DNA of 64,000 nt, taken from the NCBI RefSeq assembly GCF_009674775.1, contig NZ_WKKE01000014.1:62001-126000 (forward strand), read 5' to 3'. The notes below the pieces were generated by a model. The model was given only the letters and a program-made list of their open reading frames with translations. It did not search any database and was not told the origin of the DNA. The stretch is from Flavobacterium sp. LC2016-23 (GTDB lineage Bacteria; Bacteroidota; Bacteroidia; Flavobacteriales; Flavobacteriaceae). Every line of letters begins with the position of its first letter. The first letter of the stretch is position 1. The position numbers were made by a program, and so were the translations under genes. Shown piece by piece: positions 16,206 through 26,433 of this stretch.

Positions 16206-17039
16206 TTAATTTAGCTTTAATTTTTCCCGGTATTGCATTGGAGAAACACCTTCCCTGTTTTTAAAAAATCTGCTAAACGTCTGAATATCTTCATAGCCCA
16301 AATCATAAGCAATTTCCTTTATTGATAAATTGGTGTAGTTGATCTGCCTTCTGGCATGCAGCATAATCCTGTCATGTATAATTGTGATGGGCGGACGACT
16401 GGAAACCATTGCAAAAAGATTGGAAAGGGTTTTAGGAGACTTATTCAGTTTAGAGGCATAAAATGCAACGTCATGATGCTTTGAGAAATGCCCTTCCACT
16501 AAAAAGTTAAATTCTCTTATAATATCTACCTGACTCTTTTCCAGTTGGTCATAATGGGCTGATTTTTTGAGATTTCGGGCACAAAAAATTAAGATCTGCT
16601 TTAAAATAGACTGTAGCATATCTTTCTGCAGACTGTCGCTGGACGACATCTCATTTGAAAAGTTCTCCCAGTAATTTTCCAGATGTTTTATTTCATTTTC
16701 AATTATTTTTACAATCGGTACTCCCGTTGCACCAAAAAACAAGAGGCCTTTACTCCCTACTTCATTATCGTGGTTGATAGGACAAAAAAAGGATTGATTC
16801 CAGCGAAGAAATCGAACGGAATCCAGATTTAAGCTGTCAATTTTATGAAATTCAGTCAAAAATATAACATCGTTCCTACTTAAATTATATTCCACTTTAT
16901 CAATCATAATTTTCATTTCATCGCCTTTGTTCCAGATTAAGGTCATGTCGGTATCACCGCTTTTATAAAGTATATCCTTGTTTTGGTTATCCAGCTCCTG
17001 TAGAATCAGAAGTTCTTTGCTATCTCCGCTAAAAATCAT
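16206..17039 (-). CDS. AraC-family transcriptional regulator
   Basis: This 277-residue protein has a C-terminal AraC DNA-binding domain (about 175-275), including SKLNKSPKTLSNLF and LSIKEIAYDLGYEDIQTFSRFFK followed by SPMQYRE, and an N-terminal domain without recognisable effector motifs. It belongs to the short cytoplasmic AraC type, not the membrane-linked hybrid type found later in the window. A terminator separates it from the CMD-family gene downstream, but that gene is still a plausible target. Confidence 0.9.
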   Translation of the reverse strand: MIFSGDSKELLILQELDNQNKDILYKSGDTDMTLIWNKGDEMKIMIDKVEYNLSRNDVIFLTEFHKIDSLNLDSVRFLRWNQSFFCPINHDNEVGSKGLLFFGATGVPIVKIIENEIKHLENYWENFSNEMSSSDSLQKDMLQSILKQILIFCARNLKKSAHYDQLEKSQVDIIREFNFLVEGHFSKHHDVAFYASKLNKSPKTLSNLFAMVSSRPPITIIHDRIMLHARRQINYTNLSIKEIAYDLGYEDIQTFSRFFKNREGVSPMQYREKLKLN

Positions 17040-17352
17040 AACTGTCTGTATTAAGTCTCAAAATTAAAAAACTAATAGGTTACTTTCATCTTTATACATC
17101 TAAATATCAACTAATCATTTAGAAGGATGTTAATTTTGCGGAGTACTTTCCTCTTATAAATTTAAGATAAATATTGATATAGAGCTGAAAAACAGAATTG
17201 AAATAATCAAATATGACATCGCAATACCAGTGTAGAAAAGCGTTTCAGGAAAAAGTCTTTTTTTATCAGCCCCTTTTGCCTGAAAATTTAAATTTACACA
17301 ACCGGAAGAAAGCGTGGAAATCAAAGAAAAAAATGGAAACTTATTTTTTGCA
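17040..17352. other. Intergenic region before the hydrolase operon's end
   Basis: This 313-base gap lies between the start of the AraC gene and the end of the leftward GH31 gene. A TAATTTTG box occurs on the minus strand at 17066-17059, 20 bases before the AraC start, and is a weak -7 candidate. I found no terminator for the GH31 gene. A rightward 62-codon frame at 17213-17401 overlaps the GH31 3' end and has no protein-like features. Confidence 0.4.
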
Positions 17353-19809
17353 TCATTTTTTAGATAAATTAAATTTCTCCTGTACTTTTTTACCGTTATA
17401 ATCTATACTCTTTTTTAAACCGTCCGGCATTACAATAGTAAATTTTCTGTTAGACAGCATGCCTTTGTATTGTCCTTTTCTATCGGAAATAGTTAATTTC
17501 CCGGCTGTATCGTTCCATAAAAATTCAATTTCAGTATAAGAGCCCTTCTCATAATTGTAGTTATCAAATTCGTCTTCATAAAGTATAAAAGAGCCATTTT
17601 TACCGGGATAAACCCTAATCTCCAGATTATCCCACTTTTTTTCTTCTGCAAACTGCACCTTGGGACCAAGGGGAATAATGGCACCTTCCTTCACATAAAG
17701 CGGAATCATATCAATAGTTGTTTTTCTGGTGATCTGCTGACCGCCTTTAATTTTCTCATTTGTCCAGAAGTCATACCAGTCTGTACCGGCAGGAAGATAT
17801 ATTTCTTTTGATTTTTCAGCAGTAAAATCTACAGCCGTTTTTTCTGCATTTTTAGCAGCTTCTTGTTTATTCCAGCCGGTTTCTTCGTTTACTTTTACTA
17901 TTTTTTCAGGGGTATATTGGGCTTCTGTAACAGGTGCGACCAGAATTGAGTTCCCAAACATATATTCGTTATTCATATCCCAGACTTTTTTATCGGCGGA
18001 AAAATCCATGAACAATGCCCGCATAAAGCTGGATTGTTTGTTGGTAACCTCCCAGGAGGTAGCATAAATATAAGGCAAAAGTGCGTAACGCAGGTTGATA
18101 AACTTGTCTATGGCATCAAAAACAGGTTCTCCTTTTTTACCAAAATAATAGATTTCTCTCGGAACATCAGTACCGTGGGAACGCATCATCGCGTTAAAAG
18201 TACCAAATTGAATCCAGCGGACATATAATTCCTGATACAGCGGGTTTTTAGCACCGTTACCATCATTCGCAGATTTCTTGTAAGCTCCCGCAAAGAAGCC
18301 TCCTATATCTGAATTCCAGTGCGGTATTCCTGTAAGCGTAAAATTCAGACCTGCCGGTATTTGATTTCGCAGGGTTTCCCAGCTGGAACCTGTATCACCA
18401 GACCAGGTGTTAGCGCCATAACGCTGCTGGCCTGCAAAAGCAGATCGTGTCAAAATAAACACACGCTTCTCTGATGTGGCTTTACGCTGATGATCGTAGA
18501 CCCCGCCTACTGTCATCAGCGGATATGCATTTCTTACTTTTCTAAAAGAGCCGAGGTATGTTTTTGTATCATAATCTTCCGGTTTTATCTGAAGGTGGTC
18601 CGGTTCTGTTGAATCCATCCACCAGCCGTCGATTCCTCTGTCGAATAATCCTTTGCTGGTATATTTCCAGTAAATATCGCGTGCCTCAGGATTGTAAGCG
18701 TCATATACTCTTACGCCTGACGGATAATCAGTAATAGGCGGCCAGGTTTCCGATCCGGATTCCGGCCAGGTTGTAATATTAAATAACATTCCTTTCTGAT
18801 CCATTTCCTTATAAGGTTTTGTCTGCGGCCCAAAAGAGGACCAGATCGAAATAATCAAATGGGCATTGAGATTATGAATCTCATCAACCATTTTTTCAGG
18901 ATCTGAAAATTCAGGATTCAAAAAATCCATTGCATTCCATAAATAGTTGTTGCCCCAGTATTGCCAGTCTTGTATAATCCCGTCTAAAGGTACATTAAGG
19001 TCGCGGTATTGTTTAACGACATTTACCAATTCGTTCTGGCTTTTATAGCGCTCTCTGCTCTGCCAGAAACCGTACGTCCATAGAGGAAACATAGGTGCAT
19101 TACCTGTTAACGCTCTCATTTGTTTAATCACTCCATCAGCATTGCCACCATACATAAAATAATAATCGGAGGCGTCTCCCACAATCGACTTAAAAGAAGT
19201 TTCGCCGGCATTATCGGTAAATTCTGTTGGAGAATAATTATCCCAATAAAGTCCATAGCCTTTAATTGATTGAAAAAAAGTTACTGCATCTTCTGTATTC
19301 CCCTGTTCTAAATGATATTTTAGGTTTCGCTGGTTTAAATTTCCATTTTGATGCTGCCCCAGACCATAGATCGGTTCATCTTTATCGAGAATAAATGCCT
19401 GCGATACAGTATAAGTATTTACTCCTGTATCATTAAAAGGCTCAAATTTTGTCCCGTCAGGTTTCTCTTTTAATAAAACCTTATCTGATGATGCAGCGAA
19501 TGTGACATCACCGGAGACTTTATTTATTATAACGTTTAATTTTTCAGATTTTAAAATGATGGCAGTACCCGTCTCCCTAACAGCAAAAGCTGTTTTAGAT
19601 GGCTTTAAAACTACTGAAAGGCTCTCTTTAGAATAGTTTTTGCTTATTGGGAATTTAATAACCCTGACAATGGCAGGATTATAAAACTGTATCTCGATAG
19701 TAGTACCATTTGCAGCCGTTTTAATTCCGTGACTGGTTTTGCTGAAGTTCTGTGCATTGCCGGTTATGCAGAAGAACAAGACAATAATTGATGCGTAAAT
19801 AGTTTTCAT
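17353..19809 (-). CDS. GH31 glycoside hydrolase, probable alpha-xylosidase
   Basis: The 818-residue secreted enzyme has a signal peptide ending near ITGNAQ, an N-terminal beta-sandwich, a TIM barrel and C-terminal beta domains. The catalytic nucleophile is Asp399 in WWMDSTEPD and the acid/base is Asp472 in WSGDTGSSWE. The ALTGNAPMFPLWTYGFWQSRERY segment and the bulky surroundings of the nucleophile resemble xyloglucan-acting alpha-xylosidases rather than starch alpha-glucosidases. It should remove alpha-linked xylose from oligosaccharides in the periplasm. It is the last gene of the six-gene leftward hydrolase operon. A paralogue with an inserted PA14-like domain is the first gene. Confidence 0.9.
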   Translation of the reverse strand: MKTIYASIIVLFFCITGNAQNFSKTSHGIKTAANGTTIEIQFYNPAIVRVIKFPISKNYSKESLSVVLKPSKTAFAVRETGTAIILKSEKLNVIINKVSGDVTFAASSDKVLLKEKPDGTKFEPFNDTGVNTYTVSQAFILDKDEPIYGLGQHQNGNLNQRNLKYHLEQGNTEDAVTFFQSIKGYGLYWDNYSPTEFTDNAGETSFKSIVGDASDYYFMYGGNADGVIKQMRALTGNAPMFPLWTYGFWQSRERYKSQNELVNVVKQYRDLNVPLDGIIQDWQYWGNNYLWNAMDFLNPEFSDPEKMVDEIHNLNAHLIISIWSSFGPQTKPYKEMDQKGMLFNITTWPESGSETWPPITDYPSGVRVYDAYNPEARDIYWKYTSKGLFDRGIDGWWMDSTEPDHLQIKPEDYDTKTYLGSFRKVRNAYPLMTVGGVYDHQRKATSEKRVFILTRSAFAGQQRYGANTWSGDTGSSWETLRNQIPAGLNFTLTGIPHWNSDIGGFFAGAYKKSANDGNGAKNPLYQELYVRWIQFGTFNAMMRSHGTDVPREIYYFGKKGEPVFDAIDKFINLRYALLPYIYATSWEVTNKQSSFMRALFMDFSADKKVWDMNNEYMFGNSILVAPVTEAQYTPEKIVKVNEETGWNKQEAAKNAEKTAVDFTAEKSKEIYLPAGTDWYDFWTNEKIKGGQQITRKTTIDMIPLYVKEGAIIPLGPKVQFAEEKKWDNLEIRVYPGKNGSFILYEDEFDNYNYEKGSYTEIEFLWNDTAGKLTISDRKGQYKGMLSNRKFTIVMPDGLKKSIDYNGKKVQEKFNLSKK

Positions 19810-19960
19810 TTAGAACTTATTTTAAATCGTTTATAGTTGTATAAATTATTTTTCTTAGACATTAAATACTTCTTTCCGGTGATGCAGCAAATACAAACAC
19901 TTTTGAATGTTAATCTGTAATACAATTCATTTAATTCCGGCATCTTAATTCCTCTAAAAA

Positions 19961-19985
19961 GTGTTCAAACCATACCGTTGAACAC
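19961..19985 (-). terminator. Internal hairpin between the esterase and the last GH31 gene
   Basis: GTGTTCAA and TTGAACAC form an eight-pair stem with a nine-base loop, and on the minus strand TTTTTA follows. It starts 17 bases after the stop of the upstream esterase and 152 bases before the GH31 gene, so it may reduce expression of the last operon gene. Confidence 0.55.
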
Positions 19986-20002
19986 CTCATTGGTTTATTA
20001 GA

Positions 20003-21172
20003 TTATTGAAATAATTTTGAAGCAAACTGGTATAGACATCTGCGCCATGTAAGCCATTCATGGGCGGTTTCAGGCGATTCGTAATAGACATACTTAATTC
20101 CCTGCTGCTCTAGCATGGTTCGAAATGCTCCAACTGATTTAGGAAAAGGAGCAGGTTCTTTAGTTCCCAGGCCTAACCAAAAAAGCTTCATTTTTTTGTT
20201 CAGCGCATTGCCGTCTTTATATTTTCCATCTAAAAAAACAGCGGCATCCGGAACATCGGTATTTGGATAATTTGATGTACCGCTGAATCCGCCATAGTAG
20301 GAAAAAGTGTCCAGATGATTCATCATAATTCGCATCGTTTGATTCGCCCCCATCGAAAGACCGGCAATAGCTCTGTGCCCTCGATCGGCAATCGTACGAA
20401 ACTTAGTATCAATCATAGGAATAACTTCTGTAATAAGTACCTGCTCAAAAACAGATTCCGTCCGTACGTTTTTATCTTTTCCTTCCTTACTTTGAGCTGT
20501 ATAGGCATAACCATTATCCATCACAATAATCATGGGTGCTGCCTGCTTTGAAGCAATCAAATTATCTAAAATTAAATTCGCCTTACCTTGTGCAGACCAG
20601 CCTGTTTCATCTTCAAAACTTCCATGCTGCAAATAAAGTACCGGATACCGTGCTTTTGTACTCTCATTATAACCGGGAGGGGTATATATAAAACAGCGTC
20701 TAAAAGAATTCGTTACTTTTGAGAAATAAATATTTTCACTAACAAGCCCGTGAGGTACTTGTTTCAGGGCAAAAAATTCCTGGTCTGCAGCCGGAATTTC
20801 TATTCCGCTGCCTAAACGGCCTGCCCCGCAAAAATATAAGGTTCCCGGATCCGGAACCGAAGCTCCGTCAATGTTTAACTGATAGTAATGGAATCCTTCA
20901 TCTTGTGGATTGGATTCTCCTGTCCACACTCCATTATCCTCTTTTCTCATGTCATATTTGATACCGCCAATATCAAGTTGAACTTTACTGGCATTTGGTG
21001 CAGCAATACTGGCACGCACACGCCTTTGTGAATTTACCTGAGGAAATTGTTTTTCCGGCTGATTGACTGATGAAGGCTTAAAATCTTCCACTATTTGTGG
21101 TGTTTCCTGACACCAAACTGACTGGGAATATAAACCGGACATTATAATAACTATTCTAAGAAATCCTTTCAT
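20003..21172 (-). CDS. CE1-like carbohydrate esterase with N-terminal sandwich domain
   Basis: This 389-residue secreted alpha/beta hydrolase has a signal peptide, an N-terminal CBM48/early-set domain (about 45-135, ending ADQEFFALK) and an esterase-D type catalytic domain. Ser273 in GLSMG is the nucleophile and His371 in TAHEW completes the triad; the Asp lies between them. Related proteins in plant-polysaccharide loci act as feruloyl or acetyl-xylan esterases. It follows the GH9 gene by 17 bases and resembles the second esterase at 23882-25006, from which it differs by SMGA instead of SMGG after the nucleophile. The exact acyl group is not known. Confidence 0.88.
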   Translation of the reverse strand: MKGFLRIVIIMSGLYSQSVWCQETPQIVEDFKPSSVNQPEKQFPQVNSQRRVRASIAAPNASKVQLDIGGIKYDMRKEDNGVWTGESNPQDEGFHYYQLNIDGASVPDPGTLYFCGAGRLGSGIEIPAADQEFFALKQVPHGLVSENIYFSKVTNSFRRCFIYTPPGYNESTKARYPVLYLQHGSFEDETGWSAQGKANLILDNLIASKQAAPMIIVMDNGYAYTAQSKEGKDKNVRTESVFEQVLITEVIPMIDTKFRTIADRGHRAIAGLSMGANQTMRIMMNHLDTFSYYGGFSGTSNYPNTDVPDAAVFLDGKYKDGNALNKKMKLFWLGLGTKEPAPFPKSVGAFRTMLEQQGIKYVYYESPETAHEWLTWRRCLYQFASKLFQ

Positions 21173-21189
21173 ATCTAGTTTTTAAAGTT

Positions 21190-23772
21190 TTATTGTTTTT
21201 TCTGTGCTAATTCATTTGCAGCATTCGCAAGAAAAACATACCATGCACCACCATCTATAATACATTCATTTTCTCCCCAAAAAAAAGGCCAGTCATCTTT
21301 GTTTTCTAAATAATCCGGTTTAAGAAAAATAAGTCCGGGAACTACTCCTCCTGCAATTGTTGTAAAGTCAGCCCGATTACCTCCGTAAGCTACTTTTTTA
21401 GATTTATTTCCAACGGCGTTCACAAAAGATAAATTAGAATAGGGGTGGCAGCCAAAAATATAGTTCAGCCCGCGATAAACATACTCTTTATCCATAACGT
21501 CAGGATAAATTTTATAAATATAATAATTCGTAATTGCCCAGTTAATCACCTGAGAGCTGCCTCCCCAGCCTCTTTTTACTATAGGAACAGCGTAAGGGTT
21601 GTCAGCATTATCTTTGTCCATTTTTTCTTTATACCTGACAACATAGTCTCTTAATTTTGCTTTATAGCTATCATCCATGGCGGATACAGCCAACAGGGCA
21701 GGATTAATATTAACTTCTAAGTTCTCATCCAGTAATTTCCAGATTTTGTCTAAAAAAGCAATCTTATACTGTTCCTCCTTAGTGCTTAGGTACAATTGCA
21801 GCGTTGCGATCATATCACTTCCTTTTCCCCATCTGGACATTGGACTATTATCAGGTTTTGCCTTTTTTTCCAATTCAGTTGCTTCGGTCATCAACTTTGC
21901 AGCAAGAGAGAGACATTTAACAGAGAGTTCGTCATTATAGCCTTTTAATGCCCTGCTGGCTGCGGCTAATGCTCCGGCAGTTCTGTAATCCAGAAATGAA
22001 CTTCGGTTTGTAAATGCCCATCTGTCGTCAAGTGTGCCGCTGGAAACTCCATTAGTCTCATAGGGTTTAAGAGACGGGTTATACGGAAGATTATCTGTTT
22101 CAGTTGAAGCATCTCCCAAATGGTGGTACTGATGCAGGTTAGGCACCACTATACCTCTTACGGGATGCCCAATATTTTCAACTTGTGCTACGAGGTTCAG
22201 TACTCCATGCTCAATTTGTTGTAATAAATCCGGCTTGCCGTCCGGACGGTGAATGTCTACATACTGTGTCTTTTGATCAATGTAGGTTTCGTCCCTGGTT
22301 ACTTTGAATGCTTCCCATGATTCTACAAAACTATTGATTACACTCACGTGTGAAAAAGTCTGGATATCAAAATCGCCGGCGTCAAACCAGCCTCCCACTG
22401 CCATTCCGGGAATACGCTCGAGAGGTTTATATTTAGTATCTGTAGCAGGTCCCTGCTTATATCCATCGAAGTGTTCGTGATTCAGTGGTGCCTGAAGACA
22501 ATCATCTAAAAAAGGTTTACCATGCCAAACCCGATACGCCTCGTTTACCTCCATATGATCCATTTGTACAGGAAACCATACGTCCATAGTAGGGTACCAT
22601 GTTTTTGAATAAATATCATCTTCAATCTGAAAAGTGTTTGTTCTTTGCTCTCCGTACTGAATGTAATAAAGTCCCTTTTCTTTAACGGCACTAAAATCAA
22701 ATTGAGCATACTTATACCTCAGATAATCTCCCCATACCTTAACATCTGTCTTTACTTTTTCTACAAATTTTCCCTCGTCATTAAGCTTAAAAACTGATGC
22801 AGTACTTACTAGTTTATCGTTTTTGTCCAGTTCAATAACAGCTACTTTCTTTTGGTCCGGCATATAGCCCACCTGAGAAAATCCTATTACCGGTTGTCTT
22901 GTCCAGTTGGGTATGGTATTGGGTTCTACGTACCAGGTCAGGACTTTGCCTTTTTTGTTTGCCGGAAAAATACTTCGGGCTATAAACCATCCGTTCTGTC
23001 CCAGATTTCTTCCGTCAAAAAGCATTACTTCCTGATCTTCGGACTGAATTTTTACCGTACGCTCCGGGTTTTCCGGAGCAAAGAGCAGGCTCTTCCCGGA
23101 CGCCAGCGGCAATGTCACTATATATTCATTTTTTCCACGATCATCAAATGTATTATGTCCGCCAAACTGCGGTATTTTTTGAGAGGAAGACCTAATTTCC
23201 GTATCGCTGGCAGGATATCTGGGAAATGTTCCCGCTTTGCCGTCGACTACATAATTACTTTCGAAATAAGAGGTGGGCAAAAATTCCATATTAAATCCTG
23301 CTTTTCCTTCCAGCTGTTTTGGGATCGGTTTATCCAGTAAAACGGTGACTGTAAAACCTTTCCCTTTTGGTGTCACTACAATTCTGGAATCAAAATTAAA
23401 TTCTTCATATCTAAGTGTAACTTCTATTGTATTGTTAGCCTTATCTACTTTTCGATTCATCATTTTAGGAATTAAATCCCACTGCTCGGGCGTATTATGA
23501 AGTCTGACTGCTCCGCCGGTCACAGTTCTGACACCATGATGAATAAACTCAATACCGGCCGTTTTTTCGTCAAAAAACATTCCGTTGTATTCATTACTGA
23601 ACACTAAAACATTCAGGCCCTGAGCTTCAAAATATTCCTTTTCATTTAATACTAAATTTTGGGAAAATGCAATACTTGGCAGACCGAACAAACAAAAAAA
23701 TAGTAGTATTCCTTTTGATAAAGTCCTCGGCCAGGTAAAAAAAACGGTTAAGATGATAATAAGTTTATTCAT
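21190..23772 (-). CDS. GH9 glycoside hydrolase (cellulase-like endo- or exo-glucanase)
   Basis: The 860-residue secreted protein has a long N-terminal beta-rich region (to about 300), an Ig-like CelD-N domain beginning FSQVGYMPDQKKVAVI, and an alpha/alpha barrel with GGWFDAGDFDIQT near 460, which holds the catalytic base Asp pair, and WGENECIIDGGAW near 835, which holds the acid Glu. These are diagnostic of GH9. The family cleaves beta-1,4-glucan, including xyloglucan backbones. The N-terminal region of about 300 residues is unusual and may be an accessory binding module. Gene order with the esterases supports action on decorated hemicellulose. Confidence 0.88.
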   Translation of the reverse strand: MNKLIIILTVFFTWPRTLSKGILLFFCLFGLPSIAFSQNLVLNEKEYFEAQGLNVLVFSNEYNGMFFDEKTAGIEFIHHGVRTVTGGAVRLHNTPEQWDLIPKMMNRKVDKANNTIEVTLRYEEFNFDSRIVVTPKGKGFTVTVLLDKPIPKQLEGKAGFNMEFLPTSYFESNYVVDGKAGTFPRYPASDTEIRSSSQKIPQFGGHNTFDDRGKNEYIVTLPLASGKSLLFAPENPERTVKIQSEDQEVMLFDGRNLGQNGWFIARSIFPANKKGKVLTWYVEPNTIPNWTRQPVIGFSQVGYMPDQKKVAVIELDKNDKLVSTASVFKLNDEGKFVEKVKTDVKVWGDYLRYKYAQFDFSAVKEKGLYYIQYGEQRTNTFQIEDDIYSKTWYPTMDVWFPVQMDHMEVNEAYRVWHGKPFLDDCLQAPLNHEHFDGYKQGPATDTKYKPLERIPGMAVGGWFDAGDFDIQTFSHVSVINSFVESWEAFKVTRDETYIDQKTQYVDIHRPDGKPDLLQQIEHGVLNLVAQVENIGHPVRGIVVPNLHQYHHLGDASTETDNLPYNPSLKPYETNGVSSGTLDDRWAFTNRSSFLDYRTAGALAAASRALKGYNDELSVKCLSLAAKLMTEATELEKKAKPDNSPMSRWGKGSDMIATLQLYLSTKEEQYKIAFLDKIWKLLDENLEVNINPALLAVSAMDDSYKAKLRDYVVRYKEKMDKDNADNPYAVPIVKRGWGGSSQVINWAITNYYIYKIYPDVMDKEYVYRGLNYIFGCHPYSNLSFVNAVGNKSKKVAYGGNRADFTTIAGGVVPGLIFLKPDYLENKDDWPFFWGENECIIDGGAWYVFLANAANELAQKKQ

Positions 23773-23881
23773 AATTTAGGTTTTAATTTATTACGCCAAA
23801 ATGTTCGTTTTTGACTGCTGAATTTTGCCGGATGCTCCGGTTTCTATTCCGATAGATGAATTAGTCAAATTGAAAAAAGCA

Positions 23882-25018
<1,137 letters not shown>

Positions 25019-25032
25019 TTAAATTTTAAATT

Positions 25033-26331
25033 TCAATTAACTGATGGTGTTATAATTTGATAGTTCCCGCTAAGGTGCATTACACTGAAGAGGTACATTA
25101 AACCATCGTAATACGGATCAAAATAGCCGTCTTCATAAGGTTCTAGCCTGGCGTTCCAAACAGCATGAACAAAATCCATACTTCCTTTCTCCTGACTGAC
25201 TAAGGATGCAGTAGCTGCTGTAGCCACCAATCCGATTGAGTGTCTGAGTTTTTTGACCGGACCGGCCTGAAGAATAAAATCAGGAGTGGAACCATCCAGA
25301 TTAAACTGATCTTCATAAGTATCTAATCCTTTAGATCTAAGGAAATTCTGAAATTTCTTAGCGTACTCCTCCTGCCATTTTTTATCTTTACCGTACCAGG
25401 TATAATCCATTGCTATGTTCATTGGAACACGCCAGGAGTCATATCGAAATGCAGCCGGCATCCATGATGTCGAGTGTGGTTCTCCATTAAACTCCGTATA
25501 ATCTGCATTAAGACCCGTTACAGGATGACAGGCTTTGTGCAAAAAATTACGGGAAACACTGGCACATTCTTTATAAAACTCCTCGTGGCCATCTTTGGCA
25601 TATAAAGCCCATATTTCGTAAAAGGCGGGAACATGATAGGAAGGATCTGTCCAGTAATATCCACCTCCTTCCGGCACAAAGGATATTTGCTTCTGTTCAG
25701 TATTTATGATGTTATGGATATTACCGGTGCCATCTTTTTTCCACATGGCATCTAATATTCTTCTCGCTTCCTTGTAATAATGTATTCCGGTCTCATTGCC
25801 CCATTTATTAGACGCAAATAGCAGACTGGTTACATAGTACAATTCTCCGTCGGAAGCAGAACCGGGCGAATTTTGTTTTTTGGTCTGAGGATTTACACTC
25901 CAGGCGAAATACCCTTCTCTGGGTCCATTTTGATGTTGCATGTACTTTACGGACCATCGCCAAAGCCGATCAAAAACGTCTTTTTTATTGAGTTGTACCG
26001 CGACCATCATTCCGTAAGACATTCCTTCGGTACGCGCATCTTTATTTTTGACATCAGAAACATAGCCTAAAGAATCACCTTCTTTAAAATACACACGCTC
26101 CGGTCCCTCAAAAACATCATAATATGCTTTGGTTAATTTTTTGTCTATTTCAGTCTGGCTATACCCTGCTTCTTTAAAAAGATTGCGGTACTGAGGGGCT
26201 TTGAATTCTGATTTTTCTGTTTTCTTCTTATTTTGACTAATGCCCACAACCGGAATAATCCACACAAAAAAGAGGACCAAAATCCGGATTTCAACCCCGT
26301 ATTTACTTCTGAAATTTTTACTTATAACCAT
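25033..26331 (-). CDS. GH8 reducing-end xylose-releasing exo-oligoxylanase (Rex-like)
   Basis: The 432-residue alpha/alpha-barrel enzyme begins with a membrane or signal helix (about 15-33). Glu102 in DARTEGMSYGM is the acid, and Asp298 in FRYDSWRVPMNIAMDY is the likely base. SPGSASDGELYYV at 155-167 is typical of the Rex subgroup, which releases xylose from the reducing end of xylo-oligosaccharides by inversion. Other GH8 enzymes act on chitosan or cellulose, but the FRYDSWRVPMN motif fits Rex best. It follows the PA14-containing GH31 by 102 bases in the same operon. Confidence 0.88.
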   Translation of the reverse strand: MVISKNFRSKYGVEIRILVLFFVWIIPVVGISQNKKKTEKSEFKAPQYRNLFKEAGYSQTEIDKKLTKAYYDVFEGPERVYFKEGDSLGYVSDVKNKDARTEGMSYGMMVAVQLNKKDVFDRLWRWSVKYMQHQNGPREGYFAWSVNPQTKKQNSPGSASDGELYYVTSLLFASNKWGNETGIHYYKEARRILDAMWKKDGTGNIHNIINTEQKQISFVPEGGGYYWTDPSYHVPAFYEIWALYAKDGHEEFYKECASVSRNFLHKACHPVTGLNADYTEFNGEPHSTSWMPAAFRYDSWRVPMNIAMDYTWYGKDKKWQEEYAKKFQNFLRSKGLDTYEDQFNLDGSTPDFILQAGPVKKLRHSIGLVATAATASLVSQEKGSMDFVHAVWNARLEPYEDGYFDPYYDGLMYLFSVMHLSGNYQIITPSVN

Positions 26332-26433
26332 GTTTCTCTTTTTTAAATTTTACTATTTAACTGAATCCGTACCAATCACTGTTGAATAGTACTTTACTAA
26401 TTTTTAATTCTTTTTACTCCGATTCGATGTTTA

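Noticed and set aside
23828..23840. Small CCGGA/TCCGG hairpin between GH9 and the esterase
   Set aside because: Only five pairs and no T run, too weak to call a terminator.
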